64,000 bases of DNA, from assembly GCA_002354635.1 (NCBI GenBank), contig DELZ01000002.1:477266-541265 (forward strand). Reading direction: 5' to 3'. This DNA is from Sphingomonadales bacterium UBA2683 (lineage in GTDB: Bacteria > Pseudomonadota > Alphaproteobacteria > Sphingomonadales > Sphingomonadaceae). The notes below the pieces were generated by a model that was given only the letters and a program-made list of their open reading frames with translations, made no database searches and was not told the origin of the DNA. The position numbers were made by a program, and so were the translations under genes. Shown here piece after piece: positions 8,162 through 17,049 of this stretch. The first letter of the stretch is position 1. Every line of letters starts with the position of its first letter.

Positions 8162-9559
8162 CTACATATGCAAGACGCGGCCGTAGGCATCGAGCACGCT
8201 TTCGTGCATCATTTCGCTGAGCGTCGGATGCGGGAAGACGGTGTTCATCAGTTCCGCCTCGGTGGTTTCCAGCGTCTTGCCGATGGTATAGCCCTGGATC
8301 AGCTCGGTGACTTCGGCGCCGATCATGTGCGCGCCGAGCAATTCACCCGTCTTGGCGTCAAACACGGTCTTGATGAAACCCTCGGTCTCGCCCAGCGCGA
8401 TCGCCTTGCCATTGCCGATAAACGGGAATTTTCCGACCTTGACGTCATGGCCCGCTTCTTTCGCCTTTGCTTCGGTCAGGCCGACGCTGGCTATTTGCGG
8501 ATGGCAATAGGTGCAGCCGGGGATGGCATTCACATTCATAGTATGCGGGTGGCCGCCGGCAATGGCTTCTGCCGCAATGACGCCTTCATGGCTGGCCTTG
8601 TGCGCCAGCCAGGGACCGGCGGTGCAGTCGCCGATCGCGTATATGCCGTCGATATTGGTACGGCAAAGGTCATCGGTCTTGATATGGTAACGCTCGTCCG
8701 GTTCGACGCCGAGCTCGTCGAGGCCGATGGTCTCGATGTTCGGCATGATGCCGACGGCGACGATGACATGGCTGAAGTCATGGCTCTGCTTCTTTCCCTT
8801 GCTGTCCTCGATCTCCGCCTTGACGCCCTTGTCGCCGACATCGATGCTCTTGACGCCGGCGCCGGTCATGATGACCATTCCCTGCTTTTTCAGTGACTTC
8901 TCGAGAAAAGCTGAGACTTCTTCATCTTCGACAGGGACGATCCGGTCGAGCATCTCTACTACCGTCACATCGACGCCAATATCATTGTAGAAGCTGGCAA
9001 ATTCGATGCCGATCGCACCGGAGCCGATGACCAGCAATTTGGTCGGCATTTCCGGTGGCGTCATGGCATGGCGATAGGTCCAGATGCGCTTGCCGTCCGC
9101 CTTGGCAAAAGGCAGGTCGCGGGCGCGGGCACCGGTTGCGATGATGATATTCTTGGCAGTGAGTTCCTCGTCGCCCTTGTCGGTCTTCACGGTCATCTTG
9201 CCGGGCGCGGTGATCTTGCCATCACCCATAACCACATCAATCTTGTTCTTCTTCATCAGGCCGGTAACGCCCTGGTTGAGCTGCTTGGCAACGCCGCGCG
9301 AGCGCTTGACGATGGCCTCGAGATCGGCGCTGATCTTCTCAGCCACCAGACCATAATCGGCGGCATGTTTCATATTATGAAACACCTCGGCCGAACGCAG
9401 CATCGCCTTGGTCGGGATGCATCCCCAGTTGAGGCAAATGCCACCAAGATTTTCGCGTTCGACAATAGCGGTTTTCAGGCCCAGCTGCGAGGCGCGTATG
9501 GCGGCGACATAGCCGCCGGGTCCGGATCCGAGAACGATGAGGTCATATGCGTTGGCCAT
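8162..9559 (-). CDS. lpdA: Dihydrolipoyl dehydrogenase (E3)
   Basis: A 465-residue FAD disulfide oxidoreductase that reoxidises dihydrolipoamide of 2-oxoacid dehydrogenase complexes with NAD. Seen: FAD motif GSGPGGYVAA near the N-terminus, redox-active pair in GGICLNWGCIPTK, NAD motif VIGSGAIGIEFASF, the second FAD motif YAIGDCTAGPWLAHKA, and the C-terminal HPHPTLSE with the catalytic histidine. The ATG at 9559 is preferred over an upstream in-frame ATG because AAAAGGAATATC precedes it and the protein then begins at the usual place (MANAYDLIVLGSG). It is last in an apparent operon behind the E2 gene and the thioesterase, 19 bases after the latter. Confidence 0.95.
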   Translation of the reverse strand: MANAYDLIVLGSGPGGYVAAIRASQLGLKTAIVERENLGGICLNWGCIPTKAMLRSAEVFHNMKHAADYGLVAEKISADLEAIVKRSRGVAKQLNQGVTGLMKKNKIDVVMGDGKITAPGKMTVKTDKGDEELTAKNIIIATGARARDLPFAKADGKRIWTYRHAMTPPEMPTKLLVIGSGAIGIEFASFYNDIGVDVTVVEMLDRIVPVEDEEVSAFLEKSLKKQGMVIMTGAGVKSIDVGDKGVKAEIEDSKGKKQSHDFSHVIVAVGIMPNIETIGLDELGVEPDERYHIKTDDLCRTNIDGIYAIGDCTAGPWLAHKASHEGVIAAEAIAGGHPHTMNVNAIPGCTYCHPQIASVGLTEAKAKEAGHDVKVGKFPFIGNGKAIALGETEGFIKTVFDAKTGELLGAHMIGAEVTELIQGYTIGKTLETTEAELMNTVFPHPTLSEMMHESVLDAYGRVLHM

Positions 9560-9578
9560 GATATTCCTTTTGGTAATT

Positions 9579-9962
9579 CTATTCGACTGTAGGCACCTGC
9601 ACGGGCTGCCCATCGGCGTCTACCGCCACAAATATGTATATGCCCGAGGCCGCCTTCGTCATCTCATCCTCGTGCCGGTCACGCCGAAAAGCTTCGACCT
9701 GAACAGTCATCGAACTGTGCCCGATTTTGGAAAATTCTGCATAGACCGACAGTTCATCACCAATCCCCACCGGATGCTCAAACCGGAGATCATTCGCACC
9801 CACCACGACGGACTGGTGCTTGCTGTGCTGAGCCGCCAGCGCACCGCCGGCTTGGGCCATCTGACCCATCAGCCAGCCACCAAATGCGACTCCATAGGGA
9901 TTGCCTTCCGTCGGCATCACTATGGTGCGGATCGCCGGGATTTTCTTGGTCAGGTCGGTCAA
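9579..9962 (-). CDS. YciA-like hotdog acyl-CoA thioesterase, catalytic Asp missing
   Basis: A 127-residue single-hotdog protein that aligns by eye with YciA acyl-CoA thioesterases: [20 protein letters not shown], then [20 protein letters not shown] and a C-terminal [10 protein letters not shown]. In YciA the segment reads GDIFGGW..SQMD, where the final Asp is catalytic; here it is [17 protein letters not shown], so both acidic residues are absent. The start is TTG 9962, giving a TTGA overlap with the stop of the E2 gene, which implies translational coupling. An internal ATG (MPTEGN) would shorten it by 15 residues. It lies between E2 and E3 genes of a 2-oxoacid dehydrogenase. Activity is doubtful; a binding or regulatory role is possible. 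Confidence 0.75.
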   Translation of the reverse strand: MTDLTKKIPAIRTIVMPTEGNPYGVAFGGWLMGQMAQAGGALAAQHSKHQSVVVGANDLRFEHPVGIGDELSVYAEFSKIGHSSMTVQVEAFRRDRHEDEMTKAASGIYIFVAVDADGQPVQVPTVE

Positions 9963-11323
9963 GCGAGCATTCCCAGCGGATTTTCAACGGTTTCCTTGAA
10001 CGCCTTCATGAAAGCAGCACCAGTCGCACCATCGATTGCGCGATGGTCAAAGCTGCCGGTGGCGGCCATGATCGTCGCAATCTGGACACTGTCATCGATC
10101 ACCACCGGCTTCTTGATACCGGCGCTGATCGCCAGGATCATGCCCTGCGGCGGATTGATCACGGCGTCGAAGGTGGTGACCCCGAACATGCCCATATTCG
10201 ACAGGCTGGCAGTGCCGCCCTGATATTCGTGCATCTTCAGCTTGCCGGCCTTGGCGCGCTCGGCAAGATCTTTCATCTCGGTGGCAATGGCGCTGAGCGA
10301 CTTGGTATCGGCGCTCGTGATGATCGGGGTGATCAGACCGCCGGGGATGCTAACCGCCACAGCGATATCGGCGCGCGAATAGCGGATCAGATTCTCCTCG
10401 GTGTAGCTGACGTTGCTGTCCGGTGCCTGCATCAGCGCCACCGCCTGCGCCTTGATCAACAGATCATTGACCGACAGCTTGATCCCGCGCGCTTCCAGCG
10501 AAGCATTGAGCTCGCCGCGCAATTTCAGCAGCTTGTCGATATTGACGTCGATGCTGACCCGGTAATGCGGAATCGTCTGCTTGGCCTCGGTCAGGCGGCG
10601 CGCAATGGTTTTGCGCATGCCGGACAATTTCTCGGCGGTGTGCGGGATATCGAAATCGCTGGTCGATGCAGATTCCTGTGCCGCCGGTGTTTCGACAGGC
10701 TCAGCACCAACGGATTTTTCCTCGGACCGTTCGCCCTGAGCTTGTCGAAGGGTGCCGCCTTCGGCCGCGTCAATGTCGGCCTTGATGATCCGGCCGCTCG
10801 GTCCGGAGCCCGAGACTGCCGCCAGATCGACGCCCTTTTGTTCGGCAAGACGGCGGGCCAGCGGGCTGATCTTGATCCGACCATCATCGGAGCGCGGAGC
10901 AGGAGCGGGAGTCTCTGCCGTTTCCCGTCTGTCGTCTTTTCTGTTGTCGACGCCCTCGGCGTCGCCGCCCTTGTCTTCCTCTCGACGGTCACCGGTGCGG
11001 CGTTCTTCCTTGGCCGCCGGTTTGCTGGCGTCCGCCTGCGCAGCGGAACCGTCCGGCGCTTCGACGTCGCCGACATCCTCGCCCTCTTCGGTGATGATCG
11101 CGATCACGGCGCCGACTTTTACATTCTCTGTGCCTTCGGGGACCACCAGCTTCGCAATCACACCTTCGTCGATCGCCTCGAACTCCATCGTCGCCTTGTC
11201 GGTTTCGATTTCGGCCAGCAAATCGCCAGAGGAGACGCTGTCGCCTTCCTTCACCAGCCATTTGGCAAGCGTCCCTTCTTCCATTGTCGGGGAGAGCGCA
11301 GGCATTTGCAGATTGATGGGCAT
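9959..11323 (-). CDS. pdhC: Pyruvate dehydrogenase E2, dihydrolipoamide acetyltransferase (carries a translated repeat)
   Basis: A 454-residue E2 that passes acetyl groups from lipoyl-lysine to CoA. Lipoyl domain about 1-80 with the lipoylated lysine K43 in [10 protein letters not shown]; peripheral subunit-binding domain about 148-185 ([17 protein letters not shown]); catalytic domain from about 225 with the HRxxDG motif in [26 protein letters not shown] is typical of pyruvate rather than 2-oxoglutarate E2. Start at ATG 11323; longer in-frame starts lie in non-conserved sequence. The linker at about 190-213 is the translation of a palindromic repeat, and a second linker (about 110-140) is unusually charged with a hairpin in its DNA. 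E1 genes are not in the window. Followed by thioesterase and lpdA. Confidence 0.93.
   Translation of the reverse strand: MPINLQMPALSPTMEEGTLAKWLVKEGDSVSSGDLLAEIETDKATMEFEAIDEGVIAKLVVPEGTENVKVGAVIAIITEEGEDVGDVEAPDGSAAQADASKPAAKEERRTGDRREEDKGGDAEGVDNRKDDRRETAETPAPAPRSDDGRIKISPLARRLAEQKGVDLAAVSGSGPSGRIIKADIDAAEGGTLRQAQGERSEEKSVGAEPVETPAAQESASTSDFDIPHTAEKLSGMRKTIARRLTEAKQTIPHYRVSIDVNIDKLLKLRGELNASLEARGIKLSVNDLLIKAQAVALMQAPDSNVSYTEENLIRYSRADIAVAVSIPGGLITPIITSADTKSLSAIATEMKDLAERAKAGKLKMHEYQGGTASLSNMGMFGVTTFDAVINPPQGMILAISAGIKKPVVIDDSVQIATIMAATGSFDHRAIDGATGAAFMKAFKETVENPLGMLA
10686..10756. repeat. Palindromic repeat element, family B, copy inside pdhC
   Basis: A 71-base element with inverted ends: TTTCGACAGGCTCAGCACC on the left and CCCTGAGCTTGTCGAAGGG on the right, around a CCAACGGATT...CGGACCGTTCG core. 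It lies in frame within the linker between the subunit-binding and catalytic domains of the E2 gene and is translated as [20 protein letters not shown] followed by VETP. A second copy is intergenic at 25377-25444. Confidence 0.88.
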
Positions 11324-11458
11324 GGCCGGGTATCTTTCCTGATAAGTCCTGTTTTCAGCTAAAGCTGTCCAACATTGCGCCAATGGCGTCAAGGGCGCTC
11401 GCTTGCCTTGCGGGCATTTTTATCGCAACAGGTATTTCTGACAGGACGAGGAGGGTTC

Positions 11459-11914
11459 ATGCGTACATATCTTGTGGTGATCGACGAGACCGACGAAGCC
11501 AGTCTGGCGCTGCGCTTTGCCTCGCGCCGGGCGATGAAGACGAATAGTGCGCTGCACATATTGGCGCTGGTGGAAGCCGAGGATTTTGTCGCATGGGGTG
11601 GCGTCCAGGCGACGCTCGAGGAAGAAGCGAAGAACAGGGCCGAGGCACTGGTGTCAGGTGCTGCCGGCAGCCTGTTCGAGGAAACCGGAATTCGTCCCTC
11701 GATCACGGTCAAGCAGGGCAAGGGCCCAAAGGTCGTAAGGGCAATGATGGACGAGGTTGACGGGCTTGGCGCGCTCGTGCTGGGAGCGGCTGCTACTGGC
11801 GCACCGGGGCCGTTGGTCAGTCATTTTGCGGCGACCGAGGCGGGCTCCCTACCCTGTCCGGTGATGGTGGTGCCGGGGTCGCTGAGCAAAGAAGAGATCG
11901 ACCGGCTAAGCTGA
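11459..11914 (+). CDS. Universal stress protein (UspA family)
   Basis: A 151-residue protein of the UspA fold. It starts MRTYLVVIDETDEASLALRF and has an ATP-binding-like C-terminal block GAAATGAPGPLVSHF followed by LPCPVMVVPG, as in nucleotide-binding Usp proteins. Start is ATG 11459, seven bases after GAGGAGGG; an upstream GTG/ATG reading (from 11375) has no conserved sequence. It is divergent from pdhC with a 135-base gap and overlaps the convergent peroxiredoxin gene by nine bases. Role: stress-linked, partner unknown. Confidence 0.87.
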   Translation: MRTYLVVIDETDEASLALRFASRRAMKTNSALHILALVEAEDFVAWGGVQATLEEEAKNRAEALVSGAAGSLFEETGIRPSITVKQGKGPKVVRAMMDEVDGLGALVLGAAATGAPGPLVSHFAATEAGSLPCPVMVVPGSLSKEEIDRLS

Positions 11915-12442
11915 AGCGCGGGCAGCCAGCGCACCGCGTGCCGGATAGCCGGACTCGATTGCGTAATCGATGCCTTGCAGCAGCTGGTCGAGTGACGGGC
12001 GGGTAAATGGCATGCTCTGGATGCTGGCGAAATAGAGCGTCTGATCTGGCTTGACCAGCAGCAGCGCCGGCTCGGAGTAGACCGACGGTTCTGTACCTCC
12101 GGGACGGCCCGCCGAAATATAAAGACCCAGATCGCGGGCAAGATTCTCATTCAAATCATAGCCGATCATCAGATCGTCAATGCCCCATTCCGCCGCTGCT
12201 TTCTGGGCACGTTCCTTGTTGTCCATGCTCATCGCGACCACAGTTATGCCGCGCTTGGCGAAATCTGCCAGACGACCTTGCAGATCGCGCAATTGCATCT
12301 TGCAGATCGGGCAATGCACACCGCGGTAGAATAGCAGCAACGTAAAATTGTCGCCGAGGCGCTGGCTCAGCTGAAATTTGCCACCGTCGGTCATCGCTAC
12401 CGTGAAATCGGGGACGGCCTTGCTGGGGAGAAGTCGGGACAT
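11906..12442 (-). CDS. AhpC/TSA-family peroxiredoxin-like protein
   Basis: A 178-residue thioredoxin-fold protein. VPDFTVAMTDGGKFQLSQRL, then LLFYRGVHCPICKMQLRDLQ with a CPIC pair in the place of the peroxidatic cysteine, then VVAMSMDNKERAQK. This matches the AhpC/TSA or redoxin families; the CxxC is more like thioredoxin-type redoxins than typical 2-Cys peroxiredoxins. It probably reduces peroxides or disulfides in the cytoplasm, since no signal peptide is seen. Start at ATG 12442 behind AGGATTCCTCC; the in-frame upstream ATG at 12481 is less likely. Convergent overlap with the universal stress gene. Confidence 0.82.
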   Translation of the reverse strand: MSRLLPSKAVPDFTVAMTDGGKFQLSQRLGDNFTLLLFYRGVHCPICKMQLRDLQGRLADFAKRGITVVAMSMDNKERAQKAAAEWGIDDLMIGYDLNENLARDLGLYISAGRPGGTEPSVYSEPALLLVKPDQTLYFASIQSMPFTRPSLDQLLQGIDYAIESGYPARGALAARASA

Positions 12443-12511
12443 GGAGGAATCCTTTTTGCTTGCCGGATATAGTCTTTTCAAGCGAATTGGTTGCTTTGTT
12501 ACAAGCAGCAG

Positions 12512-14806
12512 TTATTTCCGCCTGGACTTGCCCATATGGCCGCGGACATTGGCGGGCCGCCCCTGCTTTCCCTTGCGATGCGGCTTGCCCTTGCCGGAGC
12601 GATAGGGGGCTGGCCGGGACGGCATATGGTTGGCACCCTCGGCCAGTTCAAAGAGCAGGCTGCCGGTGGCCGCGTTCGCCTCGACCAGCCGCAGATCGAT
12701 TTTCTGGCCGATATTATAGGTTGTGCCGCTTTCCATTCCGGTGAGTTGCTGCTTCGCCTCGTCATAGTCGAACCGTTCGGCACCGAGGGTCCGGACCGGA
12801 ACGAGGCCGTCACCGCCAAGATCTTCAACGGTCGCGAAAAAGCCGAAATTCTGGACCCCGGTGATCCGGCAGTGCACAACCTCGCCGACACGGTTCGCGA
12901 GATGCGCGGAGATATACCGGTCAATGGTTTCCCATTCCGCCTTCATCGCGCGGCGCTCGAGCTTGGAGATTTTCTCGGAGATGATCTCCAGCCGCGCAGA
13001 TTCCTCTTTACTCAGCCCGGAAAATTCAGGGACGGCGCTGGTTTCCGGCGCGGGTTGCTCCAACTTGCAGGCACTGACCAGGGCGCGGTGGACGATAAGG
13101 TCGGCATAGCGCCGGATCGGGCTGGTAAAATGGGCATAGCTGCCGAGTGACAGGCCGAAATGGCCCATGTTGGTGTGGCCGTAATAGGCCTGGGTCTGGC
13201 TGCGCAAAATCTGTTCCATGACCAGCGGCAACAGCAATTCGTCATCAACCTGCTCGATCAGCCGGTTGAAGACGGAGGGCTTGATCACTTGACCCATCGC
13301 AAAGCTCATGTCGAAGCTCTTGAGATAGTCCTTCAGCGCGATCAGCTTTTCCCGCGAAGGCGTTTCGTGCACCCGGTAAATCACCGGAGATTTTTTCGAT
13401 TCCAGCATTTTCGCGGCCGCAACATTGGCAACGATCATATAGTCCTCGACCAGACGATGGGCGTCGAGGCGTTCGCGAATGGCAATCTCTACAATCTTGC
13501 CCTGGTCATCGAGCACCACCCGTTTTTCGGGTAAGTCGAGATTGAGCGGCTCGCGCTTGTCACGCGCTTTCGCGAGCAATTTCCAGCATGCCCAAAGCGG
13601 ATCGAGCGCTTTGCGTTTCAGTGGATGGTCAAGCTTGCCGTCCATTGCCGCCTGCGCATCCTCATAGGCGATATTGCCGGCCAGTTTGACAATTGCGCGG
13701 GTGAAGCGGGATGCAATCACCTCCCCTTTTGCGTTGATCGTGACATGGCAGACCAGCGCCGCCCGTTCGACATCCTGCTTGAGCGAGCAGACATCGGTCG
13801 AAAGCGCTTCCGGCAGCATCGGTACGACCCGGTCGGGGAAATAGACGCTGTTGCCGCGCTTGTAGGCCTCACGGTCGAGCTTGCTGCCCGAGCGGACGTA
13901 GAAGGACACATCGGCGATCGCGATCAGCGCCTTGAAGCCGCCCTTGTTGTCCGGGCTATCATCCGGGGCGGCCCAGATCGCATCATCATGGTCACGGGCA
14001 TCGGCGGGATCGATCGCCACGATTGGCAGGTGCCGCAAATCCTCGCGTTTCTCTTTTGAAATTTCCAGTTTTGTTGCCTGCTCGGCTTCCGTAACCACGG
14101 CGTCGGGGAAATGCAGCGGGATTTCAAATTTATGGATGGCGATCAGGCTGAACGATTTGGCCGCGAACGGATCGCCCAATATTTCCTTCACCCGCGCCTT
14201 GACCTCGGCACCGCGTTTGAGCGGTTCTGCCAGCACCAGATTGCCCGGTTGCGCATCGCCCAGTTCGATGATCGGGGTGCTGCGACGGATCTTGCGGTCG
14301 ACCGGTTTCAGCCAATAGCGGTCGCGCTCGTCTTTCTCAACGACACCCAGCAGCATTTCGTTGCTCTGGGCCAGTTTTTTCATCAGAAAGGCAATATGGC
14401 CCTGCCCGCGCTCTTCGGTGCGGGCCAGAATGCGGTCACCGATCGCCAGCGCGGCGCGACGGCCTTTTTCCTTGATCCTGATCTTTGGCGCCGGTGCGCT
14501 TTCTTCTTCCCATTTTTCAGGGATGCCAATCGCTTCATTGCCGTCAATCTCGACGATCTTGAGCACGGTGACCTTCGGAACGCCACCCACCTTATGCAAT
14601 GCCCGGCCCGGTTCGCCGGCGAGCAGCCCTTCCTTGGTCATGTCCTTGAGCAAGGCTTTGAGCGCGATCTTGTCCGACCCCCGCAATCCGAAGGCTTTTG
14701 AAATCTCGCGTTTTCCTGCAGGCCGCTCCGATCGCTCGATAAAATCCAGTATCTGCTGGCGAGAAGGAACCTGTTTCGGTTTGTGAGATTTTTTGGGACC
14801 TGCCAT
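12512..14806 (-). CDS. rnr: Ribonuclease R
   Basis: A 764-residue 3'-to-5' exoribonuclease that degrades structured RNA. N-terminal helix-turn-helix like region (ILDFIERSERPAGKREISK), cold-shock domains, the RNB catalytic block with IDPADARDHDDAIWAA and its metal-binding aspartates, HTNMGHFGLSLGSYAHFTSP (second RNB signature), an S1 domain (GEVVHCRITGVQNFGFFATV), and a basic tail (KGKPHRKGKQGRPANVRGHM). Length and order fit RNase R. Its ATG overlaps the proS stop as TAATG, so it is translationally coupled to proS. Confidence 0.95.
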   Translation of the reverse strand: MAGPKKSHKPKQVPSRQQILDFIERSERPAGKREISKAFGLRGSDKIALKALLKDMTKEGLLAGEPGRALHKVGGVPKVTVLKIVEIDGNEAIGIPEKWEEESAPAPKIRIKEKGRRAALAIGDRILARTEERGQGHIAFLMKKLAQSNEMLLGVVEKDERDRYWLKPVDRKIRRSTPIIELGDAQPGNLVLAEPLKRGAEVKARVKEILGDPFAAKSFSLIAIHKFEIPLHFPDAVVTEAEQATKLEISKEKREDLRHLPIVAIDPADARDHDDAIWAAPDDSPDNKGGFKALIAIADVSFYVRSGSKLDREAYKRGNSVYFPDRVVPMLPEALSTDVCSLKQDVERAALVCHVTINAKGEVIASRFTRAIVKLAGNIAYEDAQAAMDGKLDHPLKRKALDPLWACWKLLAKARDKREPLNLDLPEKRVVLDDQGKIVEIAIRERLDAHRLVEDYMIVANVAAAKMLESKKSPVIYRVHETPSREKLIALKDYLKSFDMSFAMGQVIKPSVFNRLIEQVDDELLLPLVMEQILRSQTQAYYGHTNMGHFGLSLGSYAHFTSPIRRYADLIVHRALVSACKLEQPAPETSAVPEFSGLSKEESARLEIISEKISKLERRAMKAEWETIDRYISAHLANRVGEVVHCRITGVQNFGFFATVEDLGGDGLVPVRTLGAERFDYDEAKQQLTGMESGTTYNIGQKIDLRLVEANAATGSLLFELAEGANHMPSRPAPYRSGKGKPHRKGKQGRPANVRGHMGKSRRK

Positions 14807-16341
14807 TAATAAGCTTTGCCTATGATTATCCGCTCAACCGCAGGCTGGCCTGTGAAGATACAGGACCCATCCGCGGCAGCCGCATCAACCGGCACATTGC
14901 GGATGGTCAGCTTCAGTTTCTTGAGCCGCTCTTCGATCGCTTCCAGTTCCTCTCCGGTCGCCTTGCACCATTGCACTTCCAGCCAGCCCGGATATTTCTT
15001 GTTCGCCTTGTAGAACCGATCGACATCCGACCAATGTTCGAGACCCCGTGTGATATTGCAGTCGAGGCGGGTCTTGGCTTCACCGTGCATTGCGGACTGG
15101 ATTTCTGCCAGCAAGGCCGGAATTTCGGACAGAAATTCTGCCTTGGCGAGGAATTTCGTGTCGAGCTTGCCGCTGTCCTGATACAGCGCATCCCGGCGGA
15201 TCATCGCAACCTTGTCCTCGGCCATGTCGCGTGGTCCGATTTCAAGAATGATCGGCGCACCTTTCTTGACCCATGACCAGCGCTTGGCCTGGGTTTTGGC
15301 TCCAGAAATATCGAGCTTCACCCGGACCGGTTCGTCGAAGGCTCTCAGCCCGGCGATTTCCTTGGCCAGTGCCTTGCAATAATCCAGCACCTCTTCATCT
15401 TCGGGCTTGTCGCGCAGCATCGGCACGATCACCACCTGATAAGGTGCTATCAGAGGTGGCACGCGCATACCGTCATCATCGCCATGGGTCATGATGACAC
15501 CACCGATCAGACGGGTCGAGGTGCCCCAGCTGGTGGTATAGGCGAACTGGAATTCGCCCTCCTTGTCCTGAAAGCGGATATTCTGGGCCTTGCTGAAGGT
15601 CTGGCCAAGGAAGTGGCTTGTACCGGCTTGCAGAGCCTTGCCATCCTGCATCATCGCTTCGATCGAATAGGTGGCATCGGCGCCCGGGAAGCGTTCATTC
15701 TCCGGCTTCTCTCCGGCAACGACCGGCATTGCGAGCACATTTTCGGAAAATTCACGATACATTTCCAGAATGTTCAGCGTTTCTTCCATCGCCTCGGCTT
15801 TGGTGGCGTGGGCCGTATGGCCTTCCTGCCAGAGAAACTCGCTGGTTCGCAGAAACATCCGGGTGCGCATTTCCCAGCGCACGACGTTTGCCCACTGGTT
15901 GATCATCACCGGCAGGTCGCGCCAACTCTGTACCCAGCGGGCGAAGGCGGTGCCGATCACGGTTTCCGATGTCGGTCGAACCACTAGCGGCTCTTCCAGC
16001 TTGGCATCGGGATCCACGATCAGGCCTCCGTCCTCACTTTTCATCAGCCGGTGATGGGTAACAACCGCCATTTCCTTGGCAAAGCCATCGACATGTTCCG
16101 CTTCCTTGGCAAAATAGCTGAGCGGAATGAACAGTGGAAAATAGCAATTTTCATGGCCGGTGGCCTTGATCCGCTGGTCCATCAGATACTGGACCCGTTC
16201 CCAGATTCCATATCCCCAAGGGCGCATGATCATGCAACCGCGCACTCCCGATTCCTCGGCAAGGTCAGCTTCGGCAATTACCTGTTGATACCATCCCGCA
16301 AAATCATCTTCGCGGGTGATCGAAAGAGCATTTTTCTTCAC
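14806..16341 (-). CDS. proS: Proline-tRNA ligase, archaeal/eukaryotic-like form
   Basis: A 511-residue class II synthetase charging tRNA-Pro. Motif 1 lies around GCMIMRPWGYGIWERVQYLM, motif 2 around RWEMRTRMFLRTSEFLWQEG, motif 3 near the middle with GGVIMTHGDDDGMRVPP. The protein opens ITREDDFAGWYQQVIAEADL, lacks the bacterial INS editing insertion, and ends in a Cys-containing C-terminal domain with SCIFTGQPAVERIIIGKAY (terminal Tyr). These are marks of the archaeal/eukaryotic-type ProRS, also present in some bacteria. Start ATG 16341. It lies between phaR and rnr on the same strand. Confidence 0.95.
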   Translation of the reverse strand: MKKNALSITREDDFAGWYQQVIAEADLAEESGVRGCMIMRPWGYGIWERVQYLMDQRIKATGHENCYFPLFIPLSYFAKEAEHVDGFAKEMAVVTHHRLMKSEDGGLIVDPDAKLEEPLVVRPTSETVIGTAFARWVQSWRDLPVMINQWANVVRWEMRTRMFLRTSEFLWQEGHTAHATKAEAMEETLNILEMYREFSENVLAMPVVAGEKPENERFPGADATYSIEAMMQDGKALQAGTSHFLGQTFSKAQNIRFQDKEGEFQFAYTTSWGTSTRLIGGVIMTHGDDDGMRVPPLIAPYQVVIVPMLRDKPEDEEVLDYCKALAKEIAGLRAFDEPVRVKLDISGAKTQAKRWSWVKKGAPIILEIGPRDMAEDKVAMIRRDALYQDSGKLDTKFLAKAEFLSEIPALLAEIQSAMHGEAKTRLDCNITRGLEHWSDVDRFYKANKKYPGWLEVQWCKATGEELEAIEERLKKLKLTIRNVPVDAAAADGSCIFTGQPAVERIIIGKAY

Positions 16342-16374
16342 TTGGTTTTCCTGCGGATTAAATAGGCCCGGTGA

Positions 16375-16992
16375 TCAGCTATCGAGCTTGTCAATCTTGG
16401 ACTGGATATCGGCCAGTTGCTGTTTCAACGCCATGATCTCGGCGTCTTTTTCGGAGATGTCCTCTTGCCCGTTCTCTTCAGCGGCCGAGCTGCCATCCTG
16501 GCCAAGGCTCAACGCCTTTTCAAACACACCCGCCAGCGGACTAGCCTTCAGCGCATTTTCAAGCGCTTCCTGGAACTGCTTCTGGTTCTTGACCGCCATC
16601 TGGCCCAACGGATTCTTGTTGAGCGCCCCTTCGACCGCTTCCTGGAACTGCTTCTGGTTTTTCCGGAAATTGTCCATCGAGGCTTCGAGATAGGACGGCA
16701 TCAACGACTGCATGCTGTTGCCATACATCGAGATTAGCTGCCGCAGGAATTTGACCGGCAACATCTGCTTGCCGCTGCTTTCCTCGTCAACGATGATCTG
16801 GGTCAGTACATTGTGCGTTATATCTTCACCCGTCTTGGCATCGACCACGATAAAATCCTGATCATTGCGGGTCATGTCAGCCAGAAAGTCGAGCGTGATA
16901 TAGCTCGATGTCTGGGTATTGTAGAGGCGACGATTGGCATATTTTTTTATGGTGATCGGATCACCCGGATTATTATTTTTGGACTTGGCCAT
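16375..16992 (-). CDS. phaR: Polyhydroxyalkanoate synthesis repressor PhaR
   Basis: A 205-residue regulator that binds polyhydroxyalkanoate granules and DNA and represses phasin and its own gene. The N-terminal PhaR DNA-binding domain reads ITIKKYANRRLYNTQTSSYI followed by LDFLADM, then VVDAKTGEDITHNVLTQIIV. The C-terminal half has repeated Gln/Phe-rich NQKQFQEAVE/NQKQFQEALE helices and a coiled coil at the end (EIMALKQQLADIQSKIDKL). Start at ATG 16992 behind GGGAGC; an upstream ATG at 17028 is possible. The region just upstream is rich in TGC/GCA half-sites fitting autoregulation. No pha synthase is in the window. Confidence 0.93.
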   Translation of the reverse strand: MAKSKNNNPGDPITIKKYANRRLYNTQTSSYITLDFLADMTRNDQDFIVVDAKTGEDITHNVLTQIIVDEESSGKQMLPVKFLRQLISMYGNSMQSLMPSYLEASMDNFRKNQKQFQEAVEGALNKNPLGQMAVKNQKQFQEALENALKASPLAGVFEKALSLGQDGSSAAEENGQEDISEKDAEIMALKQQLADIQSKIDKLDS

Positions 16993-17049
16993 AACAGCTC
17001 CCGATGGGTTGGAAATCACGTTGTTCAAACGTCATTCTAACCATCAAAT

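Noticed and set aside
9884..11362. 492-codon open frame on the plus strand across pdhC
   Set aside because: It is antisense to a well-supported E2 gene; the product is Arg/Gly/His-rich without domain signatures. A shadow of high-GC coding sequence.
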